Part shown: positions 44,035 through 55,228 of the stretch, piece after piece
Position numbering within the stretch: the stretch's first letter is position 1
Layout: the number at the start of each line of letters is the position of its first letter
Source of the DNA: Streptomyces griseus
Lineage (GTDB): Bacteria; Actinomycetota; Actinomycetes; Nanopelagicales; Nanopelagicaceae
Assembly: GCA_945865365.1 (NCBI GenBank)
Contig: CAMBDL010000005.1
Location: 31,221 to 95,220, forward strand
Direction: 5' to 3'
Length of the DNA: 64,000 nucleotides
Made by a program: the position numbers and the translations under genes
The notes under the pieces: model-generated
The model's input: only the letters and a program-made list of their open reading frames with translations
Databases searched by the model: none
What the model was told of the DNA's origin: nothing

Positions 44035-45506
44035 TCGTGACTGTGCACTTCGCTGATTTCAAGACGCATCTTGCCTTCTGACATATCAGCTGGAATACGG
44101 ATGGGATAACTACCTGTAAAACACGCTGAACATAGCTTTTTTTCCTCAATCTGAGTAGCCTCAATCAAGCCTTCAAGTGAGACGTAGCCAAGTGAGTCAG
44201 CGCCGATAGAGCGCCGAATCTCCTCAATCTCCAATCCACTTGCAATTAACTCAGCTCTGGTTGCAAAATCAATTCCGTAATAACAAGGCCATTTCACTGG
44301 AGGCGATGAGATTCGCACATGAATCTCGCGAGCCCCAGCCTCACGAAGCATGCGAACAATCGCGCGTTGAGTGTTTCCGCGAACAATTGAATCATCTACC
44401 ACAACGATACGCTTACCTTCGATAATCTCGCGTAATGGATTTAGTTTCAGGCGAATACCTAGTTGGCGAATTGTTTGTGATGGCTGAATAAATGTTCGTC
44501 CTACATAAGAGTTTTTGACCAAACCAATTCCAAATGGAATTCCCGAACCTTTTGCATAACCAATCGCCGCTGGAGTTCCAGATTCAGGAACTGGAATAAC
44601 TAGATCGGCCTCAACTGGCGCCTCTTTAGCAAGACGTTCACCAATTGCCACTCGTGTGACGTGAATTCCCTGACCTGCAATCAACGTATCGGGCCGCGCT
44701 AGATAAACATATTCAAATAGGCAACCTTTAGGTTCAGCTACGGCCCAACGTTGCGAACGAACTCCGTTTTCATCGATCGCGATAAACTCTCCAGGTTCGA
44801 TTTCACGAACAAATGCGGCACCCACAATATCTAGGGCGGCACTCTCGGATGCAACAACCCAACCAGTTTCAAGTTTGCCAAGAACTAGTGGCCGTACACC
44901 ATGGCGATCGCGCGCGGCATAGAGAGTACGTTCATCCATAAATACTAAAGAGAATGCACCTTCTAACTGTGGCAAGACTGAGATTGCACTTGCCTCAACA
45001 TTTTTCTCATTCTGCAAAGAAATCAGGGCAGTCATAATCTCGGTATCGGTGGTTGCCCCACGATCGCGGCCAGTTGTTGGCTCAAGTTTTTGAACAAGTT
45101 CAGCTAACTCGCCTGTATTTGTTAAGTTGCCATTGTGGGCTAAAGCCAGCGTTCCATACTTAGTTGGGCGCAATGTGGGTTGAGCGTTCACCCATGTACT
45201 AGATCCCGTCGTGCTGTATCGACAGTGTCCAATTGCCAAGTTCCCCGGCAACGTTGCTAAATCACTCTCGGTAAATACTTGAGATACAAGACCCATATCT
45301 TTATAGACAAGTATTCGCTTACCATCACTTGTTGCGATTCCTGCCGACTCTTGTCCGCGATGTTGTAGCGCATATAGACCATAAAAAGCTAACTTTGCTA
45401 CTTCTTCTCCTGGCGCCCAAACACCAAAAACTCCGCATGCATCTTGCGGCCCTTTATCGGCATCCAACATATTGTGATTTAACAATCCATCGGGGCGCCG
45501 GCTCAT
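44031..45506 (-). CDS. purF: amidophosphoribosyltransferase
   Basis: A 491-residue enzyme for the first committed purine step. Cys24 in DACGVFGVWAPG would be the N-terminal nucleophile after propeptide cleavage. The glutaminase domain has LQHRGQESAGIA, and the PRPP loop is IVVVDDSIVRGNTQRAI. Cysteines in CLFEYVYLARP, PCYYGID and LCSACFTG are placed as the [4Fe-4S] ligands of the Bacillus-type enzyme. It overlaps its neighbours by 4 bp on both sides. Confidence 0.96.
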   Translation of the reverse strand: MSRRPDGLLNHNMLDADKGPQDACGVFGVWAPGEEVAKLAFYGLYALQHRGQESAGIATSDGKRILVYKDMGLVSQVFTESDLATLPGNLAIGHCRYSTTGSSTWVNAQPTLRPTKYGTLALAHNGNLTNTGELAELVQKLEPTTGRDRGATTDTEIMTALISLQNEKNVEASAISVLPQLEGAFSLVFMDERTLYAARDRHGVRPLVLGKLETGWVVASESAALDIVGAAFVREIEPGEFIAIDENGVRSQRWAVAEPKGCLFEYVYLARPDTLIAGQGIHVTRVAIGERLAKEAPVEADLVIPVPESGTPAAIGYAKGSGIPFGIGLVKNSYVGRTFIQPSQTIRQLGIRLKLNPLREIIEGKRIVVVDDSIVRGNTQRAIVRMLREAGAREIHVRISSPPVKWPCYYGIDFATRAELIASGLEIEEIRRSIGADSLGYVSLEGLIEATQIEEKKLCSACFTGSYPIRIPADMSEGKMRLEISEVHSHE

Positions 45507-45799
45507 GATGTAATCCTAAGCGGTAAGTACTCGGTTAAATCTGCACGAACACCCGATGCGGTAATGTCGCCGTTGTTAAGCGCTTGGCTCCAAAGAATTT
45601 CACCTGCCGCCAAGGCCAACCATGTTTGGGCATTCATCTCTACGACGTTGGCTGGAGTGCCACGTGTGTGCAATGGCCCTTCTCCGCACTGCACCGCAGC
45701 ATATGGTGGGATTCGCACCTCAATTGCTCGACCTGGAGCTCTAGCAGTCAATAGCGCAAGCGTGCGCTTCACCTCTTCTAAGGTTTTAGGATCGCGCAT
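45503..45799 (-). CDS. sterol-carrier-like (SCP2-type) protein of the purine cluster
   Basis: A 98-residue protein with the fold of the MDMPI/sterol carrier C-terminal domain (IEVRIPPYAAVQCGEGPLHTRGTP, VEMNAQTWLALAAGEI). Actinobacteria often carry this gene between purL and purF, so a link to purine synthesis or regulation is inferred from linkage only. ATG 45799 is chosen; a TTG three codons upstream overlapping the purL stop is an alternative. The stop overlaps the purF ATG. Confidence 0.82.
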   Translation of the reverse strand: MRDPKTLEEVKRTLALLTARAPGRAIEVRIPPYAAVQCGEGPLHTRGTPANVVEMNAQTWLALAAGEILWSQALNNGDITASGVRADLTEYLPLRITS

Positions 45800-45804
45800 T
45801 GAGT

Positions 45805-48036
45805 TCAACCAAAGAGTTTCGGAAACGTAGAGGTATATGCAATACGAAGTTCATCCAGCGGAATCACTGCATCATTTATAGTTAATGCGTCTCCACCGGT
45901 TGTACCTAGTTGCGAGAGAGTTATCTGATACTTAGCTGCAAGAGTTGCCAGAGCTTGGGCTTTACTTGCAACTACCGCAACTATGACTCGTCCAGGAGTT
46001 TCGCTCAGTAGAGCAATTCCAGCATTATCTAATGTGACTGTTGCTCCTACTGAGTGTCTGAGCACCATTTCGGTGAGGCCCGCAGATAAACCGCCCTGAC
46101 TTAAATCATGCGCTGCACTAAATATCTTCTCTTCTCGGCCCGCCACAAGTAGTTCTATAAGCCGCATTTCACGGGCTAAATCAGCGGTTGGCGATTGACC
46201 TACTCGTTGGCCGTGCATGAATGCCCACTCGCTACCGGCTAGATCTTCATATGTATCACCTAGCAAGTAGAGATCAAGACCTGCAGTGTCAAAACTCATG
46301 GGTGTTCGAGTGCGTACATCATCAATCACGCCTAATACTCCAATAACTGGAGTAGGTAAGATTGCGACTGCGCCAGTTTGATTGTAGAAAGAAACATTTC
46401 CACCAGTAACTGGAAGTCCCATCTCTAAACATCCATCGGCTAAGCCGCGCACTGATTCGGCAAACTGCCACATTACGCCTGGATCTTCAGGGGAACCAAA
46501 GTTAAGACAGTTAGTCACAGCTAATGGACGTGCACCAGCTGTTGCGATGTTTCGTGCCGCCTCAGCTAAAGCTAACTTTGCTCCTTGATATGGATTTAAA
46601 TATGACCAGTTGGCATTTGCATCGGTTGATATAGCAACACCTAAATGTGTGCGCTCATCAATTCGGACCATTCCTGAATCATCGGGCTGCGATTGAATCG
46701 TATTACCTTGAACATACTTGTCATACTGCGATGTAACCCAGGATTTATCAGCCAAGTTAGGAGTAGCTGCAAGTTCCAAAACTGTTGCTTTAATCTCTGC
46801 CGCAGTATTAGGAATCGGAACTTTCACTGTTTGTGAGTTCACGTTATCGATATATGCCGGTTGCGCCATTGGCCGGTTGTAAACAGGACCTTCGTGGGCA
46901 ACAGTGCGTGGCGGAACATTGACAATAATCGCGTCATTCCATGTAATCACTAAGCGATCGCCATCGGTAACTTCACCAATGGCGGTGACCGTGACATCCC
47001 ACTTTGCGCAAATCTCTAAGAATCGTGCGAGTTTTTCAGGTTCAACAATTGCACACATACGCTCTTGTGACTCTGACATTAAAATCTCTTCGGGTGAAAG
47101 TGATGGATCCCGCAAAGGAACCCTATCTAGCGCTACTTTCATGCCCCCACTGCCACCAGAAGCTAGCTCGCTAGTGGCACATGATAATCCAGCCCCGCCT
47201 AGATCTTGAATACCTACAACTAAGTCTTCGGCAAAGATTTCAAGTGAACACTCAATAAGAACTTTTTCTACAAATGGATCTCCAACCTGAACGCTTGGGC
47301 GTTTTGTGGAACCACCAGCACCAAAAGTCTCAGATGCAAGTACAGATACTCCACCGATTCCATCGCCGCCAGTTTTAGCGCCGTACAGAACAACAAGGTT
47401 ACCCGCGCCTGCCGCCTTGGCTAATTTAATATCGCTGTGCTTCATTACTCCAACACATAGTGCATTGACCAATGGGTTTCCTGCATAAGTTTCATCAAAG
47501 ATTACTTCTCCGCCAATATTTGGCAAACCTAAACAGTTTCCATAACCACCAACACCTGCAACGATTCCGGGTAGTACGCGCCGAGTATCAGGCGCATCGG
47601 CTGGACCAAATCGAAGTGGATCCATCACTGCAATAGGACGCGCGCCCATCGTTAATATATCTCGCACAATTCCGCCTATACCTGTTGCTGCACCTTGGTA
47701 GGGCTCTACAAAAGATGGGTGATTATGCGACTCAATTTTGAAAGTTACTGCATAGCCTTGTCCAACATCGACAACACCTGCATTTTCACCGATGCCAACT
47801 AATAGTGCATCAGACTTTGGTGCTTTATCACCAAACTGTTTCAAGTGAACTTTTGATGATTTATAAGAACAGTGCTCTGACCACATAACTGAATACATTG
47901 CTAACTCAGACGATGTAGGACGGCGACCCAGAATCTCTTTTATCCGTGCGTACTCATCGGGCTTCAAACCGAGCTGTGCAAATGGTTGGACGGTATCTGG
48001 TGAGCTTTCCGCTAATGCAACGGTATCGAGTGCCAT
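45805..48036 (-). CDS. purL: phosphoribosylformylglycinamidine synthase subunit PurL
   Basis: A 743-residue small-type FGAM synthase subunit that works with PurS and PurQ encoded just upstream. Signatures: [55 protein letters not shown] and [15 protein letters not shown]. The start shares one base with the purQ stop (TAATG). The three-gene SQL form contrasts with the single large PurL of proteobacteria. Confidence 0.97.
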   Translation of the reverse strand: MALDTVALAESSPDTVQPFAQLGLKPDEYARIKEILGRRPTSSELAMYSVMWSEHCSYKSSKVHLKQFGDKAPKSDALLVGIGENAGVVDVGQGYAVTFKIESHNHPSFVEPYQGAATGIGGIVRDILTMGARPIAVMDPLRFGPADAPDTRRVLPGIVAGVGGYGNCLGLPNIGGEVIFDETYAGNPLVNALCVGVMKHSDIKLAKAAGAGNLVVLYGAKTGGDGIGGVSVLASETFGAGGSTKRPSVQVGDPFVEKVLIECSLEIFAEDLVVGIQDLGGAGLSCATSELASGGSGGMKVALDRVPLRDPSLSPEEILMSESQERMCAIVEPEKLARFLEICAKWDVTVTAIGEVTDGDRLVITWNDAIIVNVPPRTVAHEGPVYNRPMAQPAYIDNVNSQTVKVPIPNTAAEIKATVLELAATPNLADKSWVTSQYDKYVQGNTIQSQPDDSGMVRIDERTHLGVAISTDANANWSYLNPYQGAKLALAEAARNIATAGARPLAVTNCLNFGSPEDPGVMWQFAESVRGLADGCLEMGLPVTGGNVSFYNQTGAVAILPTPVIGVLGVIDDVRTRTPMSFDTAGLDLYLLGDTYEDLAGSEWAFMHGQRVGQSPTADLAREMRLIELLVAGREEKIFSAAHDLSQGGLSAGLTEMVLRHSVGATVTLDNAGIALLSETPGRVIVAVVASKAQALATLAAKYQITLSQLGTTGGDALTINDAVIPLDELRIAYTSTFPKLFG

Positions 48037-48704
48037 TACTTCACCATGGCGCTTAAAATCGATGTGAAAAAGCCAAGGCCTTGGGCCGATGGGCCCGTGA
48101 GTGTGTCAATAGCGTGCTCTGGGTGAGGCATAAGGCCAACAACATTTCCGCGAGCATTAGATATTCCAGCGATTAAATTCCGTGAACCATTGGGATTTTG
48201 CCCAACATATCTAGCTATAACACGACCTTCCCCCTCTAACTGCGCCAGTGTTTGATCATCGCACTGAAAAGATCCTTCACCATTTTTCAATGGAATCACA
48301 ATCTTTTCTCCAGTTGAATATGATGAAGTCCATGCTGTTTTTGTATTAGTAATCTCAATCTCTTGATCACGGCATAAAAAGTGAAGATCAGAGTTACGTG
48401 TCAGCGCACCCGGTAATAGATGTGATTCGCAGAGAACTTGAAAGCCATTACAAATTCCTAAAACTGGCATGCCCTGCCCAGCTGCTTCAATAACTAAATT
48501 CATCACAGGTGCAAAGCGTGAGATAGCACCACAGCGTAAGTAATCACCATAGGAAAATCCACCAGGCAAAATAACTGCATCAACGCTCTTCAAATCTGCA
48601 TCGGCATGCCACAAAGACACTGCTTCTGCGCCGCCGACGTTAACTGCACGCGCAGCATCACGATCATCAAGGGTTCCTGGAAAAGTAATTACACCAACGC
48701 GCAT
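48036..48704 (-). CDS. purQ: phosphoribosylformylglycinamidine synthase subunit PurQ
   Basis: A 222-residue class I glutaminase subunit supplying ammonia to PurL. The nucleophile is Cys in [21 protein letters not shown], with His and Glu in GLMPHPEHA. It starts [19 protein letters not shown]. It shares one base with each of purS and purL, so the three are tightly coupled. Confidence 0.96.
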   Translation of the reverse strand: MRVGVITFPGTLDDRDAARAVNVGGAEAVSLWHADADLKSVDAVILPGGFSYGDYLRCGAISRFAPVMNLVIEAAGQGMPVLGICNGFQVLCESHLLPGALTRNSDLHFLCRDQEIEITNTKTAWTSSYSTGEKIVIPLKNGEGSFQCDDQTLAQLEGEGRVIARYVGQNPNGSRNLIAGISNARGNVVGLMPHPEHAIDTLTGPSAQGLGFFTSILSAMVK

Positions 48705-48949
48705 TATTGTTCAACTCTTACAACATAGTTTTCAATTACTGGGTTAGAGAGCAATACTTCAGCGGCTTTTTCTACTTCAGCTAACTGCGCCGGGGTAGGG
48801 TCTCCAATAACTTCGATTTCAAATCGCTTTCCTTGACGTACCGATGTGGCAAAAGTAAAACCAAGGCGTGGCAGTGCAGATGCAACGGCATTTCCTTGCG
48901 GGTCGAGAATTTCAGGCTTTAACATTACGTCAACCACTATCTTTGCCAT
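48704..48949 (-). CDS. purS: phosphoribosylformylglycinamidine synthase subunit PurS
   Basis: An 81-residue subunit bridging PurL and PurQ. It begins [21 protein letters not shown] and continues with [10 protein letters not shown], the compact alpha/beta PurS fold. GGGAG lies about 9 nt before the ATG, marking it as the first gene of the coupled SQL trio, 18 bp after purC. Confidence 0.94.
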   Translation of the reverse strand: MAKIVVDVMLKPEILDPQGNAVASALPRLGFTFATSVRQGKRFEIEVIGDPTPAQLAEVEKAAEVLLSNPVIENYVVRVEQ

Positions 48950-48967
48950 TGTTGTATTCTCCCTGTC

Positions 48968-49849
48968 TTAGAACGTGCTGCCAGTTAAACGATAAAACGC
49001 TTCCTCGTATCGAAGCGACGTCTTTTCTACAATCTCGGCTGGAATCTCTGGTGGTGGGCTATTTCTATCCCATCCAGTTGATACTAGGTAATCACGTAAA
49101 AACTGCTTATCAAAAGAGGCTTGAGCAGCTCCTGGAGACCATGAGGAGAGCTCCCACAACCTAGATGAATCAGGGGTTAGAGCTTCATCACCCAGGATGA
49201 TCTCACCCTTTGCATTGCGACCAAATTCAAACTTTGTATCGGCCAGAATAATTCCACGCTCTAGGGCAAAATCAGCAGCGGTGTCATAGAGGCGAGTTGA
49301 GAGATCTTTAAGCAAGGTTGCATCGTTAGAGCCAATTGATTGGACCATAGTTTCAAAATCAATATTTATATCGTGATCTCCGACTGCCGCTTTTGTCGCT
49401 GGAGTAAAGATTGTTGTTGGAAGTTTTGAGCCATCTAGTAATCCAGCGGGCAGAGCATTTCCACATACTGCACTGTTGCTCTGGTACTCACTCCAACCGC
49501 TTCCAGTTAAATATCCACGGGCCACGCACTCAATTTCAAACATTTCAAGTGGTTCAACGATAACCGCTCGATCTTCTACTATTGCTGGGACATCAACTGA
49601 GATTATGTGGTTAGGAATTATATCTCCGAGTAATTCAAACCAGAAAAGTGATAACTGTGTTAGTACTGCGCCTTTATTAGGAATCGTTGTAGGCATTACC
49701 CAATCAAATGCGGACACTCGATCAGATGCAACTAATAAAACCTCGTTTTTATCATTTAAATATAAGTCACGAACTTTTCCGGTGCGCAGGTGTGTCCACC
49801 CGGGAATCTTTAGTGCTGGTGGTGGACCAGCAAGACCGAAGCCGCTCAC
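48968..49849 (-). CDS. purC: phosphoribosylaminoimidazole-succinocarboxamide synthase
   Basis: A 293-residue SAICAR synthetase. Signatures: GKVRDLYLNDKNEVLLVASDRVSAFDWVMPTTIPNKGAVLTQ, ECVARGYLTGSGWSEY and LADTKFEFGRNAKGEIILGDEALTPDSSR. The GTG start overlaps the purB stop by 4 bp (GTGA). Confidence 0.96.
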   Translation of the reverse strand: MSGFGLAGPPPALKIPGWTHLRTGKVRDLYLNDKNEVLLVASDRVSAFDWVMPTTIPNKGAVLTQLSLFWFELLGDIIPNHIISVDVPAIVEDRAVIVEPLEMFEIECVARGYLTGSGWSEYQSNSAVCGNALPAGLLDGSKLPTTIFTPATKAAVGDHDINIDFETMVQSIGSNDATLLKDLSTRLYDTAADFALERGIILADTKFEFGRNAKGEIILGDEALTPDSSRLWELSSWSPGAAQASFDKQFLRDYLVSTGWDRNSPPPEIPAEIVEKTSLRYEEAFYRLTGSTF

Positions 49850-51267
49850 CGAATAGAGCCGGGCTTGTACTGCACTGCTGCAGGGTGCGCGGATGTAATC
49901 GCGTCGATGCGATTAACAACTCGAGCAACTTGTTGGCGAGCATCGCCAGTAAATTCAAGTGGGGTGTTGATCAATTTTTCTAATGCGGCGCGATCAAGTG
50001 GTAATCCCTTATCATTGGCAAGGTCATCTAGGAGCGTGTTTGCCTTACCTTCGCGCATACCAAGCGCAGCCTTCACCGCATGCTCTTTAATAAGCTCATG
50101 CGCCACTTCGCGCCCAACTCCCGCCTTTACCGCTGCCATCAATATCTTGGTGGTTGCTAAGAAGGGCAGATAACGCTCTAACTCTGCAGCTATTACTGCG
50201 GGAAATGCGCGAAACTCATCGAGCACGGTCAACATGGTCTCTAGTAAGCCATCGATTGCATAAAAAGCATCAGGGAGTGCAACACGTCGCACGACGCTGC
50301 ATGAAACATCACCCTCATTCCACTGATCTCCAGCAAGTTCGCTGACCATGGAAGCGTAGCCACGTAACACAACAGATAAACCATTTACACGTTCGCATGA
50401 ACGAGTATTCATTTTATGTGGCATCGCGCTACTGCCAACTTGTCCAGCCTTAAAGCCTTCAGTTACTAACTCAGCTCCAGCCATTAATCGAATCGACGTT
50501 GCTAATGAAGATGGCGCAGATGCTAGTTGAACAAGCGTCGTTACAACATCATAATCAAAGGAGCGTGGATAAATCTGTCCGGTTGAATCTAAAACGCGAT
50601 TGAAGCCAAGTTCATCCGCAATTGCTAACTCTAAAGCTTTATGTGAATCAGATGAAGACAATAAATCAATTGAATCTTGCGCAGTTCCTACTGGCCCTTT
50701 AATCCCGCGCATGGGGTATCGATTTTGTAAAGATACCAATCGCTCATAAGCGAAAAGAAGCTCTTCGGCTGCAGAAGCAAAACGTTTTCCTAGCGTCGTA
50801 ACCTGTGCGGGAACATTATGTGAACGTCCTGCAATTGGCTGATCTGCATACTGCGCTGCGCGTTCGCCTAATCGGGCAAGAAGAGTAACCACTTTGTCAT
50901 GTACGATTTCTAAACCATTACGGATTTGTAGCGCTTCGATATTTTCAGTTAAATCACGGCTGGTCATACCGGCATGAATCGCTTCGTGGCCAGCTAAAGC
51001 ATTGAACTCCTCGATACGGGCTTTTACATCGTGACGAGTTTGTTTTTCACGGGCATCGATAGAGGCAAGATCTACAGTAAAAATCACTTTTTTATAATCA
51101 TCAATTACAGAGTCTGGAATGTGATGTCCCAGTAATGACTGATTGCGCATTACCGAGAGCCATAAGCGGCGTTCTAAAATAATCTTTTCCTGCGGCGCAA
51201 AAATCTTACGCATCGCTGCAGATGCATATCTATCCGCTATCAGGCTCACAGGTGAATTATCGGTCAT
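49846..51267 (-). CDS. purB: adenylosuccinate lyase
   Basis: A 473-residue fumarase-superfamily lyase acting at two purine steps (SAICAR to AICAR, adenylosuccinate to AMP). The signature SSAMPHKMNTRSCERVNGL and the regions AGMTSRDLTENIEAL and AGRSHNVPAQVTTLGKR are visible. It abuts the purD stop with no gap and overlaps purC. Confidence 0.95.
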   Translation of the reverse strand: MTDNSPVSLIADRYASAAMRKIFAPQEKIILERRLWLSVMRNQSLLGHHIPDSVIDDYKKVIFTVDLASIDAREKQTRHDVKARIEEFNALAGHEAIHAGMTSRDLTENIEALQIRNGLEIVHDKVVTLLARLGERAAQYADQPIAGRSHNVPAQVTTLGKRFASAAEELLFAYERLVSLQNRYPMRGIKGPVGTAQDSIDLLSSSDSHKALELAIADELGFNRVLDSTGQIYPRSFDYDVVTTLVQLASAPSSLATSIRLMAGAELVTEGFKAGQVGSSAMPHKMNTRSCERVNGLSVVLRGYASMVSELAGDQWNEGDVSCSVVRRVALPDAFYAIDGLLETMLTVLDEFRAFPAVIAAELERYLPFLATTKILMAAVKAGVGREVAHELIKEHAVKAALGMREGKANTLLDDLANDKGLPLDRAALEKLINTPLEFTGDARQQVARVVNRIDAITSAHPAAVQYKPGSIR

Positions 51268-52512
51268 TTAATTGCCCTTCTCTGCCACTGACGCGTTGAA
51301 GGCAATATCACTGCGATAAAAGGAGCCCGGCAGGGAGATCTGGCTTATTGCCCTATAAGCGCGATCTCTGGCCTCGGTTAAATCTGAGCCGATTCCGGTG
51401 ACGGTAAGAACGCGTCCACCGCTTGCAACCAAACCTTGATCAGTCTGTGTCGTACCGGCATGAAAAATCTGAACGTTTTCAATTGAAGGGAAAGTTGAAA
51501 TGACTGCGCCACTCTTAGGTGCCGATGGATAACCCTCGGCCGCTAATACAACAGTGACAGCTGAATCATCTCTCCACTCTAAAACTTCATCGGCCAACCC
51601 AGAAGTTGCTGCTTTAAATAACAACGAGGCCAGTGGAGTCTTGAGCAATGGAATGAGAACTTGAGTCTCAGGATCTCCAAAACGAACATTGAATTCGATA
51701 ACACGCACTCCGTGATCGGTGAGCGCTAAACCTGCATAAAGGAGTCCAACGAATGGGGTTCCGCGCGCATTCATTTCGGCAATCATTGGTGCAAGAACTT
51801 GCTTATATGTATCGTCAATAATATCTGACGGTGCCCAGGGCAGCGGAGAATATGCACCCATTCCTCCCGTATTTAAACCCTCATCATTATTGCCTGCCCG
51901 TTTAAAATCTTGTGCGGGCTGCATAGCTAGAATAGAAGTTCCATCACTTATTCCAAATAGTGAAACTTCAGGGCCAACTAAGAACTCTTCAATTACGACT
52001 CGTTTACAAGCAATGGCATGATCTAAAGCATCTTCTCGATTATGTGTAACGACGACGCCTTTTCCACCAGCCAAACCATCATCTTTAACTACATATGGTG
52101 CGCCAAATGTATCAAGGGCATTTTCATACTCTGCATGCGTTATACATGTAAAGCTATGTGCAGTTGGAACTCCGGCATCAGACATCACCTCTTTAGCAAA
52201 TGTCTTTGATCCCTCAAGTTGTGCTGCGGCTTTAGATGGACCAAATACAGGGATTTTTAAGCGGCGCAAATCATCGGCTACGCCATTAACTAAGGGAACC
52301 TCTGGACCAATGACAACTAAGTCTGCGGCGATTTCCTGTGCCAGGGCAACGATTTCTGCATTATTGGAGATGTCTACTGGGTGACAAAGTGCGAACTCTG
52401 CAATGCCCGGATTGCCTGGAGCTACATGAAGAGATGTACATGCAGCGTCTGCATGTAGTCCTAGTGCTAGAGCGTGTTCACGACCGCCGCTTCCGACTAG
52501 GAGGATTTTCAT
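51268..52512 (-). CDS. purD: phosphoribosylamine--glycine ligase
   Basis: A 414-residue ATP-grasp GAR synthetase (step 2 of purine synthesis). Signatures: KILLVGSGGREHALALGL, KTFAKEVMSDAGVPTA, VVKDDGLAGGKGVVV, and EFNVRFGDPETQVL near the metal site. The start is 3 bp after the purA stop. Confidence 0.96.
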   Translation of the reverse strand: MKILLVGSGGREHALALGLHADAACTSLHVAPGNPGIAEFALCHPVDISNNAEIVALAQEIAADLVVIGPEVPLVNGVADDLRRLKIPVFGPSKAAAQLEGSKTFAKEVMSDAGVPTAHSFTCITHAEYENALDTFGAPYVVKDDGLAGGKGVVVTHNREDALDHAIACKRVVIEEFLVGPEVSLFGISDGTSILAMQPAQDFKRAGNNDEGLNTGGMGAYSPLPWAPSDIIDDTYKQVLAPMIAEMNARGTPFVGLLYAGLALTDHGVRVIEFNVRFGDPETQVLIPLLKTPLASLLFKAATSGLADEVLEWRDDSAVTVVLAAEGYPSAPKSGAVISTFPSIENVQIFHAGTTQTDQGLVASGGRVLTVTGIGSDLTEARDRAYRAISQISLPGSFYRSDIAFNASVAEKGN

Positions 52513-52515
52513 GTT

Positions 52516-53820
<1,305 letters not shown>

Positions 53821-53827
53821 TTAGAAA

Positions 53828-54856
53828 TTACTTGAGTGATGAAGTACCAGTAGAGCGAAGATCTTCACATCCACGAACAACGCGAGCGGCCATTCCAGCC
53901 TCAGCTGCCTTGCCCCACGCTCGTGGGTCATACAGCTTCTTATTTCCAACTTCGCCATCAATCTTTAATACACCGTCATAGTTCTTAAGCATGTGATCTA
54001 CAACTGGGCGCGTAAATGCATACTGAGTATCGGTGTCGATATTCATCTTTATTACACCGTAATCAAGTGATTCACGAATCTCTGAGAGCAATGAGCCTGA
54101 ACCGCCGTGGAAAACAAGATCCATTGGCTTACTTCCTGCAGGTAGACCTAGCTTTTTAGAGACTGCCTCTTGCAGCGTCGCCAAGATTTTTGGTTGCAAG
54201 ACAACATTGCCTGGCTTATAGACACCGTGAACATTTCCGAAAGTCGCTGCTACCAAGTAACGAGCATCGGTACCAAGAGTTTCAATCGTCATTAATGCAT
54301 CTTCTGGATGCGAATAAAGCTTGGCGTCATGCTTTGCTTCAATGCCATCTTCTTCGCCACCAACAACTCCGATCTCAATCTCAAGAATTGTACGAGCTGC
54401 AATTGACATATCTAGCATCTCTTTTGCGACCTTCATGTTCTCGGTCATCGAAACTGCTGAGCCATCCCACATGTGTGAGTTAAATAGTGGAGCTTTACCT
54501 GAGGCAATACGCTCTGCACCAAAAGCTAACAGCGGACGCATAAAACCCTCTAACTTTTCAGCTGGGCAGTGGTCCGTATGAATTCCAATATTAACGTTGT
54601 AATTCTTTGCAACAACGTGTGCATATTCGGCGAGCGCTACAGCACCATCGACCATCTTCTTAACTGTTGAGCCGGAAGCGTATTCAGCCCCGCCCCAAGA
54701 AAATTGAATGATTCCATCTGACTCAGCTTCGGCAAAACCACGAATAGCTGCAGTGATTGTTTGTGATGATGAAACGTTAATGGCTGGATATGCAAAGGCG
54801 CTTTTCTTAGCGCGATCCAACATGTCTACATAAATTTCAGGGGTTGCAATTGGCAC
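53828..54856 (-). CDS. fbaA: class II fructose-bisphosphate aldolase
   Basis: A 342-residue zinc aldolase of glycolysis and gluconeogenesis. It begins MPIATPEIYVDMLDRAKKS like the mycobacterial enzyme, with zinc ligands in IGIHTDHCPAEKL, EIGVVGGEEDGIEA, NVHGVYKPGN and VFHGGSGS. The GTG start has AGGAG with 6-nt spacing. TAGAGT at 54890-54885 is the probable -10. It heads the minus-strand run that continues into purA. Confidence 0.96.
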   Translation of the reverse strand: MPIATPEIYVDMLDRAKKSAFAYPAINVSSSQTITAAIRGFAEAESDGIIQFSWGGAEYASGSTVKKMVDGAVALAEYAHVVAKNYNVNIGIHTDHCPAEKLEGFMRPLLAFGAERIASGKAPLFNSHMWDGSAVSMTENMKVAKEMLDMSIAARTILEIEIGVVGGEEDGIEAKHDAKLYSHPEDALMTIETLGTDARYLVAATFGNVHGVYKPGNVVLQPKILATLQEAVSKKLGLPAGSKPMDLVFHGGSGSLLSEIRESLDYGVIKMNIDTDTQYAFTRPVVDHMLKNYDGVLKIDGEVGNKKLYDPRAWGKAAEAGMAARVVRGCEDLRSTGTSSLK

Positions 54857-54862
54857 GGTCTG

Positions 54863-54890
54863 CTCCTAGTGGCTCTGGTGTAAAACTCTA
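54863..54890 (-). promoter_or_regulatory. fbaA promoter -10 (TAGAGT) and SD
   Basis: TAGAGT (54890-54885) gives a leader of about 20 nt carrying TAGGAG (AGGAG at 54867-54863), 6 nt before the GTG at 54856. Confidence 0.45.
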
Positions 54891-54969
54891 GGAGAGCGCT
54901 TCGTTGAACCATCTAGAGGCTTACGGCCAATCCTCTCACTTACTCGGCCCTCTGCACAAAAGCGGCACG

Positions 54970-55004
54970 AAAAAGCCCCCAAGGCGAGCCGCTTCTTGGG
55001 GGCT
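54970..55004 (-). terminator. strong rho-independent terminator
   Basis: On the minus strand AGCCCCCAAG (55004-54995) pairs perfectly with CTTGGGGGCT (54983-54974) around an 11-nt loop, followed by a run of Ts (54974-54970). It lies 8 bp after the stop of the 35-residue ORF and upstream of fbaA, so it ends the small ORF's transcript. It is the clearest intrinsic terminator in the window. Confidence 0.88.
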
Positions 55005-55012
55005 AGTCGCTC

Positions 55013-55120
55013 CTACATGAAGCTCTTGAGGGCGTTGCTCAGAAATCGCGCAAGGGCTGCGACCAGTATGGGGTTACTTAAAAGTTTGAGGAAAAGCAGG
55101 ATGAAAGTTGCAATACTCAT
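55013..55120 (-). CDS. 35-residue cationic hydrophobic peptide, unrecognised
   Basis: A 35-codon ORF with its own signals: AAAGGAG 4 nt before the ATG and a strong terminator 8 bp after the TAG. The peptide starts MSIATFILLFLKLLSNP and ends in FLSNALKSFM; it is very hydrophobic, has Lys12, Arg25 and Lys32, and no Asp or Glu. It could form one membrane helix or a pair of amphipathic helices around the central Asn-Pro. Shape and charge recall type I toxins, phenol-soluble modulins or leaderless bacteriocins, but no homology can be claimed. It has no immunity or export gene beside it. Confidence 0.6.
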   Translation of the reverse strand: MSIATFILLFLKLLSNPILVAALARFLSNALKSFM

Positions 55121-55193
55121 ATGTCTCCTTTCGTTGGGTTCTGAGCATCTTGGTTGAAGCCATGGAATGAGAAAGACCACTCCATAAACTCTG

Positions 55194-55220
55194 TTGATAA
55201 CAATGGCAAAGGGGTAATCT
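55194..55220 (+). promoter_or_regulatory. acs promoter, -10 TAATCT
   Basis: TAATCT (55215-55220) lies 8 nt before the ATG at 55229. TTGATA at 55194-55199 (15-nt spacing) or TGTTGA two bases earlier (17 nt) could be the -35. Confidence 0.45.
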
Positions 55221-55228
55221 CACACGTT

